Of a DNA stretch of 64,000 nucleotides, positions 45,626 to 57,269 are shown piece by piece. Source of the DNA: Batkoa obscura (lineage: Eukaryota; Entomophthoromycota; Entomophthoromycetes; Entomophthorales; Batkoaceae). Each line of letters begins with the position of its first letter. The stretch's first letter is position 1. The position numbers and the translations under genes are program-made. The stretch lies in NCBI GenBank assembly GCA_030770535.1, contig JASVEC010000007.1, positions 124,001 through 188,000 on the forward strand, in the 5' to 3' direction. Under the pieces are notes generated by a model. That model did no database searches, was not told where the DNA came from, and saw only the letters and a list, made by a program, of their open reading frames with translations.

Positions 45626-46575
45626 TTAAAAAACTATTACATAATTCGAAGGTACAATACCTGTAACTCCATTTTCATTACGTGCTGCCCACCATTTCCC
45701 TTTGGTGTCTCCAACCTCGAGGAGTTCTCCTTTTTCAAATGAAAGTTCTGATTTATCTTCTGAGTTGGCTTGATCTATTTAAACCGTTAATAAATCCTCA
45801 TTGTAAAAATTTAAAAATAAATACATGAATATAAAGCTCTAGCTTTCAATTTATATATGGTAGCACTTTGACTTGAGTTTTGATTAGCTGAAATAGGTTC
45901 ACTTTCATCTCCAGATGATAAAAATTGAGATAAGCGCTGTCTTGTTGCAAATGGGTTGGTATCAAAAGTCCTTGAATTTATTTTATCATTTGAAGCTCTA
46001 GGTGTCAAATAAGGGTTCATAACAACAGGTGTATCTGGTAGATTTTCTAATTTTGTTGTAAGCTGTCCAATGGCTAAAATCCAGAAAAGCTAGATAAATA
46101 AATTAACATTTTAAACTATCAATTGATAAATATTCATACCAATACAAATGTAAAAAGTAGAAATCCAACCACAGCGATGACGGGTGTAGCATCAACGCTA
46201 GATGTAAAATCTTGAATTCCAAGGATAGAAAAAGCAAACGCCATGGAACAAAAAGATAGGACCTTAATTTGAATTAGTCTATCTTAATCATACATTTTAA
46301 AGCAAAGTTACCAAAACCCTATAAGTGTATAAGTTTCCAGTAACTAATATTCCAGTCATTCCAATGAGAACAGCTAGAGAAAAAGCCAAATAAAACCATA
46401 CTATGGGACTTACGTTGGATGACAAGGCTGCAGAAGCTACAGTCATAATCCAAAATAACTAAATCATACTATTAAAAAGGGACTTTGAACTGATTAATAA
46501 TCAACTTACCGCCCCACATACTAAGGATATTAATAGTGGCTTTGATGAAGTTAATCCAGTAATTTTTTTAGTCAT
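45626..46575 (-). CDS. SHO1: Sho1 osmosensor: four membrane spans plus SH3 domain
   Basis: Several exons from ATG at 46573-46575. The N-terminal half codes four hydrophobic spans (for example [72 protein letters not shown]). A linker with PYLTPR and [13 protein letters not shown] follows, then a C-terminal SH3 domain ([40 protein letters not shown]) ending at 45626. The architecture and order are those of fungal Sho1, a plasma-membrane sensor feeding the HOG and filamentous-growth MAP kinase pathways. That second output would act through Ste12, also present in this window. Confidence 0.9.
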
Positions 46576-47681
46576 GATAACAAAAGGACGGGATTATGTT
46601 ATAAAAAACAAAGGAATCTTGAATTATGATCTGAATTTAATAAATAAGATTAAATTAGTAAAAATTTATTGTTTTTTGTTCCTTTAATGAATTAGAACTG
46701 AATTTTAGGGAAAGCAATTTATTAAATAGTTTAAGTAAGTTATTTGCTTAAAGCTGATATTGATTTGTTTTGCAAAAGATACACAACAAAACTAAAAATA
46801 TTATCTAGTTAGATGAATTTAGTCTCTTATACATACTGCTCTCATTGCCAAACCTTCTAATAATAGGTCCCACCTTTGCATAATAAAATAGCTTAAAACC
46901 TCATACCAAAAATAGAAATTACAATTTCTGCATTGGAATTCTAGCTAGGCTATTTTTTAAATTTGATTTTTTTGTTCATTTTTTGTCTAGCATAAAACAG
47001 TAAAAAATGCCAACTAATAGTGAAATAAAAAAGTTGCTTTTTGATTAATTTGAAGGCAGTAATTTCAAAAATACTTCATAATTTGATGTTAAATTTATAA
47101 AAATTAGTGTGGTTAAATCAGCTTAATATCAAAAACCGTATTTTTTTATAATACATATGGGATGAGATCAATGGGTATTGGCTTGAAGTTTGTATATATT
47201 TATTATTGTTTTGAGTGTAATTTTGTCCATTACTATGCAAATAGTGGAATCATTTACAAACTTTATTTAAAGCATTATTTAGTTGTAAGATAGAAGTGAA
47301 GTAGATGAATAGTTTTATGATAGTTCCAATAGTTATCCTAATAACGATAAGAATAACAAAGAAAAAATCATTAAAAAGAACAATTTAGCAACAAATCGAT
47401 AAAAAGGGGAAGCAAATATGCATTGTAATAATATACGTCTTCAATTATCATTCTATAAATCAGCCTTTTTTAATAAAGTTATTTTTAAATAGCCACTTTA
47501 AATTTTCTCTTAGTATATGGCTTAGCATAATCATAATAGCCCAAAAAAAACGTTTCAAAAAGTCATTATTTCCAAAATAGTAGAAATTGCTACAGTTATG
47601 ATGAAATATTTTATAATTGAATAATTTAAACTAATATTTTCCAAGATTAAAATTTTTATTCTTTAATCTTTTAAATTCAAA
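46576..47681. other. 1.1-kb divergent promoter region
   Basis: Lies between the divergent SHO1 and Rab starts. AT-rich, no gene or repeat recognised. Confidence 0.5.
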
Positions 47682-48698
47682 ATGGCAGAATCAAGCAGTC
47701 ATCAAGAAGAGGTCAATACTCCTGGAAACAACAAAGAAAATACAGTGCATGTTAAATTAGTTTTATTAGGTAATTAAGAAACTCAAAGAAGCTGAAAAAT
47801 TTATTAAACTTTTATAAAAGGAGAGTCGGCAGTTGGAAAATCAAGCTTATCTTTACGTTTTACTAGTGATGATTTTAAAGAAAACACAGAACCAACTATC
47901 GGATGTAATACATTTTTTCCCCTAAACTAGGCCCAAATTAACATTAATTTATGTAGCTGCTTTTTTAACTAAAAAAATTAAACTTGGAGATAAATCTATT
48001 AAATTTGAAATTTGGGATACTGCTGGCCAAGAGCGCTTTTCTTCATTGGCTCCAATGTATTATCGTAACGCTCAAGCTTCCATTGTCGTTTATGATATTA
48101 CTAAACCTGTAATAGCAACTTTTAGTTTATTTTCAAGTCATTAATCCCTACTTTTAGAGCTCTTTTAAAAAGGCAAAGCATTGGGTTCACGAACTTACTC
48201 ATCAAGCTAGCGCTAATGTTGTTATAGCATTAGCTGGAAATAAGTGTGATTTAGCTGAAAATGAATCTTCTACTGGAGTTACACAATCCGAAGGAGAAAG
48301 TGAGGTTCCAGAGGAAGCTGTGGGTTCAGGAGAAGAAAATGAAGAAGTGCAAAAAAGTGGTGGACGTCAAGTATCATTCGAAGAAGCATCTAAATACGCC
48401 CAAGAGTTAGGCCTTATTCACTTTGAAACATCAGCAAAAACGGGATTGAATGTAACCGAGATTTTTAAAGAAATAGGTACGCATTAATTTTTCCATCAAT
48501 AAATAAATTAACATTTGAATAGCCAAAAAAATCCCATTTGAGTCTTTAATGTCACGTACTACCCGTGCATCTGGATTGAACAGTGGCAATGGTAGAATTG
48601 ACCTACTCAGAGAGGGAGGAGGGGCTAATGCGTTTGGTATCAGCAGGGATTCTGAGAATGAGACACCTTTCGGAGGCAATAAGAATGGCTGTTGTTAA
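47682..48698 (+). CDS. Rab5-type small GTPase (Vps21/Ypt52-like)
   Basis: Five exons: 47682-47769, 47821-47904, 47957-48108, 48158-48476, 48523-48698; 272 residues. G boxes: GESAVGKS (G1), PTIGSAF with the G2 Thr, WDTAGQERF (G3), NKCDL (G4), ETSAKTG (G5). The C-terminus ends NGCC, a double-cysteine prenylation signal. The effector region ([20 protein letters not shown]) is Rab5-like, pointing to early endosome fusion and vacuolar sorting. Between G4 and G5 there is an acidic Ser/Glu-rich insert of about 35 residues compared with animal Rab5; yeast Ypt52 has an insert in the same place. Confidence 0.9.
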
Positions 48699-49466
48699 AT
48701 TTTTAAACTTATTTTAAGGACCTAAATGGTGACCAAATATTCTGGTTAATTAAACATTTATTTTTTATAAAATCAAATGATTGTTCTATCTTATTTGATC
48801 ATTTGTACTTAAACAATTTTTTGATCAAAACATTTATTTAGAGTTTTATTAGATATAAAAAATTCAAGAGTATTAAATAAGCTTGCTACTATCTGTCAAA
48901 TAGTTATTATTTTCAATATGTAACATCTAAATACCAACTGTTAACATTACTTAAGTACAATATACTATGTTTGTTTAAAATTAAATATTCGGGCAAGCTG
49001 TTCATTTAAATGCCAAATAATCCATTTTTGGAAAGTGCTAAAAGCAGACAAATAAAATTGTAAACTATGATGTACTTTGTTTTTAAACTTAAAATACATG
49101 AAAATACACAATTGAACGTATACTAATTTGTTCAATAAAATTTATAAAAGACGTCTTTATTTTACATTGAGGTTCTAGATTCTTTGTTATATAAATTAGA
49201 TTTTGCTAGCGTGTTTATTATCCTTGAAGTAATTATAAATTACGAAATTGACAAAAACAACCTATTACTTCATGTTAGGTAGCTATACGAACATGTTTCA
49301 ACTCATAGCTAACCACTACCCTATTAATATAAAACACAAAATATTAAATTTCATTTAGTAATACTTGATTTTATGTTAAATGAATAAAACTCTATAACAA
49401 ATGAAAGAATGTTTAATTAAACAAAACATAAATTAGTTAAATAATTAGCAAGAGCAAATTACGAAT
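48699..49466. other. Spacer between convergent genes
   Basis: 768 bp, no feature recognised. Confidence 0.5.
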
Positions 49467-51331
49467 TCATTCAATAAATTGGGTAACAGGAGCCCTTCCA
49501 AAGTTTTCCACTGCCAACTTTTCTACCATTTCATCAATGACTGAGCGACAGAACGCAACCGAATCTCCAATTACAACTGTAGTGATCCAGATTGAAGGGA
49601 ATTTCAAGGTATTACCATTAGCTCCCATAAGATTATACGTTTTAGGGAACTCTGACTTAAGTTTGTTTTTAGTAAAACTATAATGGAAAGCTCTTATGGC
49701 TGAAGAAGCTTTCCAAAAAAGAAAATCATTCACTTCACTCATATGATTATAATAAGGATTTTTATAAACGTTTGCTTTTTTGATAATATTGATGGCAGTG
49801 GAATTGACAGAAGCTCTTAGTAAGTCTAATAAGGAAGTAATGTAACTTGGTGGATCGTCATATTCCAAGTTGCTTTGTAGCCGATCAATATAATTGGAAG
49901 TTTCAGCCAATAATTGGAATTTAGACTTGAAGCTTTTTTTAGAGCTCTACCAATTAGGTTAAATTATTTAAATAAGTTGATAAAAATGAATTTAATTACT
50001 AAATATGTTTGAAGAACCTCAACCTTAAGGATACCTGCTTCAACTAATTGAATATACCCTGCTTCTTTCGTTTTAGCCTCATTTGAAATCGCATTTCCAT
50101 ACCCTCGGTTACAGAACCTTGCTATATTATCCAATAATCTAAACAGAGAGATGAAAATGAAAGATATAGTATAAAAATCCAATTACCTTTCAACTCTTTC
50201 ATCTGAAAACTCTACCTTACTTACCTCTTGTTCAACTGGATTATATACAGAATCTTCTGAAGAAAACTTAACTTTGTTTTTCTCGATTGTTTTATCCTCG
50301 CCAAACTTTTTAAAGCTTAAAAATACCTTATCGAAATACTTTTCTTTTTCTTCCATTATTGACTCCTTTGGCTTAGGAACTGAAATTACTATTAGATATG
50401 AAAAGTTAAAGCAAAAGATAAACTTACTTGAGATTCTATATAATTCATAATCATCGACAGCGCCTGGAAAAGATGGCCACAAAGCCTTTCTATACTCTTC
50501 TGGAGTTAATAGAGGCATATTCATTTCAGACAGAGGCCTTGGATTAAGTGTAATTTTATCTTTATACTGTACATTACATCTTTCATCCTTAAAATATACC
50601 CTAAAAGAATCCCCAACCGAAGTTCTATCCGTGTATTTTGTAATCCCCTTTGGTATTTGATTCTTAAGCTTTTCAATCCTATTTGAAAAATGTAACTTTA
50701 ACTCAGCATCCATAGCTTTAGGCTCGTGGACTCGGGGCTCTCGAGTTAGAGTAGGTTCTCGAACAGGCTCACGACCATTGTTTCTTTGTCTTTGTGGTGA
50801 AGTACTTTTATTTCTATTATGTCTACGTTCTAGAGATCTTCCATTTTCATTCTCATTACGTGTACTCGTCCTACTGATAGCATGCCCATTAGATCCATAG
50901 CCTCCATTGCTCACACGATTTGTTGACCTATAAGGCGATCTTTCTGAGTTTCGATGGTTGGCTCTATTAGTATTGGCTATTGGTGACCTTGGATATTCGT
51001 TTGTATACTCTCTGCGTCGACTATTATTTGGTGATCTATAGGAATCTTTGTAACCATTTCTACTATTTGAGTCTGCTCTGTAACTTCTCCTGTCTGAATT
51101 TCTATCGTAATCTAGTTCGTTTTGGCGTGGCGAATTACGATGCGAGTTGGCATGCCTGCTTCTATCGTAGTCCAAATCATTTTGACGTGGCGAATTACGA
51201 TGCGAGTTGGTGTGTTTACTTCTATCATTGAGTTGAGGCTGTGGATTCCTTTCATATCCACGATAAGTACCTTTTTGGCTAAAGGTGGGTTAAACTATAG
51301 CTAATTAAAACCCCAAATTCTATTACCTCAT
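49467..51331 (-). CDS. Unknown protein with Arg/Asn/Ser-rich N-terminus
   Basis: Multi-exon gene. The first coding exon appears to be 5 bp, 51331-51327 (ATGAG), joined across a 48-bp intron to CCAAAAAGG at 51278, giving Met-Ser-Gln-Lys-Gly. The N-terminal 150 or so residues are disordered and rich in Arg, Asn and Ser-Pro, with a 20-residue tandem repeat (SHRNSPRQNDLDYDRS). The middle part has LHFSNRIEKLKNQIPKGITK and PEEYRKALWPSFPGAVDDYE. The C-terminal part looks helical (NYIDRLQSNLEYDDPPSYIT, then FLFWKASSAIRAFHYSF) and ends at 49467. At least four exons; the inner borders near 50376-50430, 50183 and 49910-49960 are approximate. I do not recognise the family. Confidence 0.6.
51101..51240. 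repeat. 60-bp tandem repeat inside the unknown gene
   Basis: Two adjacent 60-bp units (51121-51180 and 51181-51240) share GTGGCGAATTACGATGCGAG exactly. A partial third unit (tctatcgtaatctagttcgt) precedes them. The period equals 20 codons, so the reading frame is kept. Confidence 0.8.
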
Positions 51332-52819
51332 TGTAAAGCTTGTAAATAACAGCAACAAGTTTATTATAGAATTAGCTAATTTGTAGCTTAATTTTGGAAT
51401 GAAGTAAAATTTAGTTTTCCATTAATTCATTATCTGTGAAATCTACATACCAATAATCCCTTAAATTAAAAGCTAACAAAATTGGAACTAATAAAAATAT
51501 CGTCAAAGTAGTTGTTTTGAACAATATTGTTAACCGAAATCAATCAAAATTTAGCCTCATCCAATTGATTTTATAAGATATGTTTTGAAGATATAGCCAA
51601 TGTATTAGTTCTGCAATATCATTTGTCTTTTGACCTTATCTTGTTTAATGCTTTTAATTTATACAGCTATTCTACCCTTTTTCAAGATTATTATTTGTTC
51701 ATTTTAGAGTAAAATTCACAAAATACTATTGAAATTTAGATTTAAATTAAAAATCAGTTAAATAAATAACCTGGCCATAAAAATCACCACTAAATACTTC
51801 GAAAAAGAGTTGGAACAGCTGTAACAAGCTAACTAAAAGCTTGTGGCTTAAACTAAAATATTGGGTCAATGCAGTATATCCCTTAGTAAAGGGCACTACT
51901 GTACTAACTAAATAGGTAGTTTCCCCTTCACCCTAAAAAAATTTCCTATTTTGAATAAAATTTTATTCCAAATAAAAAACAATTGTTTAGAATTGAAATA
52001 GAACTATTATATGTGGATGTATTCTTGTATTTAAGAATTTTACTAACAATTTTTTCACTCAAATAGTGTTTAAAACATCGAAAAAGTAATGAAGCCAAAA
52101 AAATATCCCCCATATGTTTCTTCACTTTATGAGTTATGCAAAATTTTGTCAAACTTTTTTATAAATTATTTTTGGTAAAAATAAAAATCAATCATCATAT
52201 TTAATCTTAGCATTTTATTAAATAACCACGTAAAGAGAATTAAATTTAAGAAAATAGCTTAAAACACATAAACTATTACTATCATGTAGTATGATATTGT
52301 TAGTACTGGGATGTTCATCCTTTTGGATTTGTTTACTTGATTTAAAAGTCTAGTTGAAGCACTTCAAAACTACAAGAACCTGTTTTACTGAAGGTATTAC
52401 TGATGGTTCTAGAGTATTATATTAACAAAGCATTAAACATATCAGAGCCATTAGCTAAATAAAGTCAATAATTAACTAAATGATACCTCGGCTCCCTATA
52501 TGTGTTATAATACAAATGCTATATAAATGGACTATAAGTACTATATTTTATGCTATAATGAACAACAAACAAAGAGATATGAAGTGATATTGAAATTTTT
52601 TTATAAAAGCTTATAAGAATATTGTATTGCTGTACCAATGATTCCAATAAGTTACTTGTATATACTTTAAGTTACTATTATTACTTACAGTTAGTACTTT
52701 TAGTTATAAATATATTTGATTGAACTGATGACTAAGTATTTTTTAAGCTTTGAAGAAATAAAAAATAGTGTAAAGAAAATTATCTTAAAATGATTTGTGC
52801 TACAATTTATTAAGTTTAT
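51332..52819. other. 1.5-kb spacer with one MITE
   Basis: Upstream of the unknown gene and downstream of subtilisin C. No gene seen; one MITE at 52010-52115. Confidence 0.5.
52010..52115 (+). repeat. MITE, TATGGGG family
   Basis: 106 bp, TATGTGGATGTATTCTTGTA to ATATCCCCCATA; core TTTTACTAACAATTTTTTCA. Confidence 0.82.
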
Positions 52820-53977
52820 TTATGCGACACTATTATATGCTAAATAGTTCTTTGTGGTTGAACTGAATCCCTTAATAGCATTTTTAGTAGAAGTGTTTTG
52901 AAGTTGAGCTTTAATTTGTGGAATAGTGTATGACCCTTGAGAATAATAGTAAGCAGCGAGCCCAGCGACGTGAGGGGTAGCCATAGAAGTTCCAGAAATG
53001 GTATTAGTACCACCATTATTCCAGGTTGATAATACATTGACACCTGGTGCAATAATATCGACACATTGACCATAGTTCGAAAACGAAGCTTTGTTATCAT
53101 TAATATCAGAGGCACCAACAGTAAAAGCAGTTTGAGCAGAAGCTGGGGATACATCACAGGCATCTTTGTTATCATTACCAGCTGCTACAACACATAACAC
53201 ACCTTTACTTGTAGCAGCATCAACAGCATTGTTAACTGAGTCGATTTTACCACCACCCAAACTTGCAGAGATGATATTTCCTTTAGCACCGCGGCGGTCT
53301 CCAGCTACCCAATTGAAGCCAGAGATAATACCACTCCAAGATCCTGAACCATTTTTGTCTAATACTTTGACGGCAACAATTGTGACCTTTTTGCTTACAC
53401 CATAGGTGCGTGACCCTATAGTGCCAGCACAATGGCTACCATGGCCGTTTTCATCACTGTTAGGGCTCCCATTAACAAAATTGGCTCCCCATACGGCTCT
53501 CCCTTCAAATTCTGGATGACCAATAGCAATACCAGTATCGACAACATATACTACTACGCCATTACCATCTCCATTATAAGTATAGGTGGATTTATTAGTA
53601 AATTGTCTTTGAGAAATACGAGCTAAACCCCATGGTGCGTTTGTTTGAACGGCTTGTATACTAACTTTACCATCAGTCTCAACAAAATCAACATCAGGAA
53701 GGTTTCTAACTTTATCTAATATTTCTGGAGTAAATTTAGCATGGTACATCTTCCCAAGGTTCTTGTAAACATTTTTGATTTTGTTACTATCACTACGATC
53801 TTTAAATAAAGACTGGACAACATCCAAATGAGCATCAATAGTGGTACGAGTGTCCTTTTTTAGGTTGATAATATATTCGTCTGGTATACTATTTTTTACT
53901 TGACGAAGTGGAGCTAATTCGGCAAAAATTGCTGAAATTAAACTGCTTGAAATGGCTAATATAGTGATAACTCTCAT
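52820..53977 (-). CDS. Secreted subtilisin-like serine protease C (S8, proteinase K type)
   Basis: Intronless, 385 residues, the same length as A and B. Signal peptide (MRVITILAISSSLISAIFA), I9 propeptide (DEYIINLKKDTR, YHAKF), mature start near NAPWGLA. Triad: Asp in YVVDTGI, His in GHGSHCAG (Ser where most relatives have Thr), Ser in GTSMATPH; oxyanion Asn in AAGNDN. It is head-to-head with subtilisin D, to which the protein is roughly 80% similar. 53460-53523 is a 64-bp block identical to D, longer than expected at that divergence. Confidence 0.93.
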   Translation of the reverse strand: MRVITILAISSSLISAIFAELAPLRQVKNSIPDEYIINLKKDTRTTIDAHLDVVQSLFKDRSDSNKIKNVYKNLGKMYHAKFTPEILDKVRNLPDVDFVETDGKVSIQAVQTNAPWGLARISQRQFTNKSTYTYNGDGNGVVVYVVDTGIAIGHPEFEGRAVWGANFVNGSPNSDENGHGSHCAGTIGSRTYGVSKKVTIVAVKVLDKNGSGSWSGIISGFNWVAGDRRGAKGNIISASLGGGKIDSVNNAVDAATSKGVLCVVAAGNDNKDACDVSPASAQTAFTVGASDINDNKASFSNYGQCVDIIAPGVNVLSTWNNGGTNTISGTSMATPHVAGLAAYYYSQGSYTIPQIKAQLQNTSTKNAIKGFSSTTKNYLAYNSVA

Positions 53978-54494
53978 AGTTAATAGATTTTATTGATGTT
54001 TAATGAATTCCGATTTTCTTATGTGATATATATACCTTATATTGCCATAACCAAATAGTTCTTAAATAATGTACCTTTGTTTTCAAATATTACATGTCAT
54101 CATAGTACCATTTATTACTTATCCTTATTTTTATTTAATAGTCGAATAGGATATACTTAGCTTCAGGTGTTTCATTTAGTTAGCTTACTCTCTATAAGCT
54201 TTGTCAGGTGAGAAGGCTATAGTTTATTATTATTTAAACCGTAGAAAGTTGCTAAATAAAATTAAAGCATTTTTGTGCTATTTTACATATTTACTAGTTT
54301 TTAACTTAATAAGGCTCCATAGTGAGATAAATTGTTAATCAAATGAAAGCTTTATTCTTTGAATTATTTCATTTTTGCGATTTCTTATATTATTTTATGA
54401 CTATCACGCTTATTGATAACAAATAAACAGACTTTAAGATATTTTGGTAAAGTCTAGTATGAGCGCGATTTAGTTCAGATGTTTGTTATATAAA

Positions 54495-54522
54495 AATAGG
54501 AATAGGAATAGAAATAGAAATA
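54495..54522. repeat. Hexanucleotide microsatellite
   Basis: Four to five units of AGGAAT changing to AGAAAT. Confidence 0.7.
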
Positions 54523-56068
54523 TATCATTTTTAGGGATAGACTTTAATACTAAAGGTTTAAAAAAACAATAGAATACTGATCTAATTTCTAGCCATAGTT
54601 TAATATCCTGTTTTATTTCAATTTAGTAGTTTAATTTTTGGTTACACAAGAAGATAAGGTAAAATTTAAAATCGATTTTAGACTAACTTTTTGGCTTAAA
54701 TTACTTTTTATTAATTTAGAAGTAGCATTAACTTAATAAAAACTTGCACAAAAATGCGCAAAAGCTGTTTACAAACACCATTAAATTAAAATACCCAATA
54801 TTAAAACTGAGTCAACATAAAACCAAATAAGTAATAGTATAAAAATCAATAAAACACCAGTTAATAATATACAGGAAGTTGTTCTTTTTACTTTATAAAT
54901 GGAATTTCCGCTACTTTTAGGGAGTTCAAGTATTCCTGTCGATTTTGGACTATTGAACTATTGGAATCATGCGGAGGTTTAGACTCTATGGCATGTGATT
55001 CAATAATATTAAGGGTTGTAATTATATTTTTTGTGTTTATACTGGTTAACAACTATTACTACAGAGGAAAAAATGGTAAATGGGACATTTGCACATAACT
55101 ATTATTATAATACATGATGATATCTTAATTTGACCATGATCTTATTAGCTATTGTATCTTACAAATAACACACTACGGAATAACTAGATCTAATTTAATA
55201 AATTAACCTGCTATGATTGTTCATATCAAAGGTATCTTTATAAAAAAATCCAATAGCATGTTTGCGCTTTAATTATTTAAAGCTTATATTTAAAGCCTAT
55301 TAATTGACAAAATAAAACTACTAAATAAAATAACTGATTATTTACTTATTAGCAAATTTCTAAAGGCCTCCCTTTAATAAGTCACTCCAACCTAATGCCT
55401 GGGTATGGTTTTTTAAATTTTATTATCAATTAAATAAATGTATTGAAATGAACTTAACCCTAACAGGAGAGTAGAATATATTTAAATAAAATAATAGAAA
55501 ATGATAAATTGCTGGGGATAAGTTATGATATAATGGTTCATTTGCAATAGTTTATATTAAAAAATAACTGAATGCTCGCTAAATATTTATCTTTTTTCTA
55601 TATTTATAACTATTTTGTAGTAAATCAAAAATGTGACTATAAAGAAACATTCTAAAAACTACTCATAATAAAGATAATATATGGACTTTAAAAGCAGAAT
55701 AAATAATAACTCTTTGTTAGAATATAATTGATACAAAACTTCAGATTTATTACTGGCTTCTAAAAAAACACCTTTTTAAATATTTTAAGAGAAAACAATA
55801 GTATACAGCACATAAAATTGTGGTTAAGAATACATGTGCTAATTTTTACAATTGTATTATACACGTTAATAAAATACTATGATATGATAAAAACGAATTA
55901 TTTAGTTAGTAAACTAGAATGGGTAATAGTAAATAAATAGATGCATAATTAAATATGGCAAAAAATCTTAAATATTAATGACTTTTCAAATGATAAAGTC
56001 AAAATCACCTGCAATATAAAAAAAGTAATAAAATAGTAGTAAAATATATAATGAAAGAAATATAGCAG

Positions 56069-56076
56069 TATAAAAA
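56069..56076 (+). promoter_or_regulatory. Candidate TATA box of subtilisin D
   Basis: TATAAAAA about 36-43 bases before the ATG at 56112; plausible spacing for a short leader, low specificity. Confidence 0.35.
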
Positions 56077-56111
56077 TCAAAAATAAACAACTAAAAACAA
56101 TAAAAATGAAA

Positions 56112-57269
56112 ATGAGAATCACAGCATTAATATTCGTTGCTTCCAATTTACTTTCTTTGGTCTATAGTGACATTGCACCACTTAAAATTGTAAAAGATAC
56201 TATAGAAGGGGAATACATTATTAATTTAAAAAAAGGTACCCGTACTACATTGGACGCACACATTCAATCAGTTAAATCTTTATTTAACGACCGTAACAAT
56301 GGTAATGAAATTATCCAAGTATACCAACACATTGGAAACATGTATCATGCTAAATTCTCTAAAGACGTATTAGATAAAGTGCGTAACTTAGCAGAAGTTG
56401 ATTTTATTGAAAGTGATGGTAAAGCTCATGGTCAAACTGTTCAAAATAATGCTCCCTGGGGCTTAGCTCGTATTTCTCAAAGACAATTTAATAATAAGTC
56501 TACTTATACTTATTCAGCTGATGGCAAAGGTGTAGTGGTTTATGTTGTTGACACTGGTGTTGCCGTTGGTCATCCAGAATTTGAAGGGAGAGCCGTATGG
56601 GGAGCCAATTTTGTTAATGGGAGCCCTAATAGTGATGAAAATGGACATGGTACTCATTGTGCTGGTACCGTGGGTTCGCGTACTTATGGGGTAGCTAAAA
56701 AAGTAAATATTGTTGCTGTTAAAGTATTGGACAAAAACTCTAGTGGCTCATGGAGCTCAATCATTGCTGGGTTTAACTGGGTAGCTGGAGATCTTCGTGG
56801 TACTAAAGGAAATATTATTTCTGCAAGTTTAGGCGGCGGTAAGACTGATTCTGTTAATAATGCTGTTGATGCTGCTACCAGTAAAGGTGTACTATCTGTT
56901 ATTGCAGCCATGAATGATAACTCAGATGCTTGTAATGTATCCCCAGCTTCTGCTGAGACTTCTTTTACTATTGCTGCTTCCGATGTAAATGATAGAAAAG
57001 CTTCATTTTCTAATTATGGAAAATGTGTTGATATGATTGCACCAGGTGTCAATGTATTATCAACCTGGAATAATGGTGGTACTAATACCATTTCTGGAAC
57101 CTCTATGGCTACCCCTCATGTTGCCGGTTTCGCAGCTACATTGTATTCTAGTAGCTCATATACCATTCCACAAATCAAGGCCTATATTCAAAATATTTCT
57201 ACCAAAAATGTTATCTCCGGATTCAATTCTGATACCAAAAATTATTTACTCTTCAATGGTTCAGCATAA
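56112..57269 (+). CDS. Secreted subtilisin-like serine protease D (S8, proteinase K type)
   Basis: Intronless. I prefer the ATG at 56112 over the in-frame ATG at 56106: it gives 385 residues like A, B and C and lines the leader (MRITALIFVASNLLSLVYS) up with that of C. I9 propeptide with GEYIINLKKGTR; mature start near NNAPWGLA. Asp (YVVDTGV), His (GHGTHCAG) and Ser (GTSMATPH) are intact. Beside the oxyanion Asn the usual AAGN reads AAMN, a Gly to Met change next to a catalytic residue. The enzyme may be altered in activity or specificity. Head-to-head with subtilisin C. Confidence 0.92.
   Translation: MRITALIFVASNLLSLVYSDIAPLKIVKDTIEGEYIINLKKGTRTTLDAHIQSVKSLFNDRNNGNEIIQVYQHIGNMYHAKFSKDVLDKVRNLAEVDFIESDGKAHGQTVQNNAPWGLARISQRQFNNKSTYTYSADGKGVVVYVVDTGVAVGHPEFEGRAVWGANFVNGSPNSDENGHGTHCAGTVGSRTYGVAKKVNIVAVKVLDKNSSGSWSSIIAGFNWVAGDLRGTKGNIISASLGGGKTDSVNNAVDAATSKGVLSVIAAMNDNSDACNVSPASAETSFTIAASDVNDRKASFSNYGKCVDMIAPGVNVLSTWNNGGTNTISGTSMATPHVAGFAATLYSSSSYTIPQIKAYIQNISTKNVISGFNSDTKNYLLFNGSA

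Larger units (their letters stand above)
53978..56111. other. Shared divergent promoter region of subtilisins C and D
   Basis: 2.1 kb, AT-rich, no gene recognised. A hexanucleotide microsatellite (AGGAAT/AGAAAT) is at 54495-54522. Confidence 0.55.
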
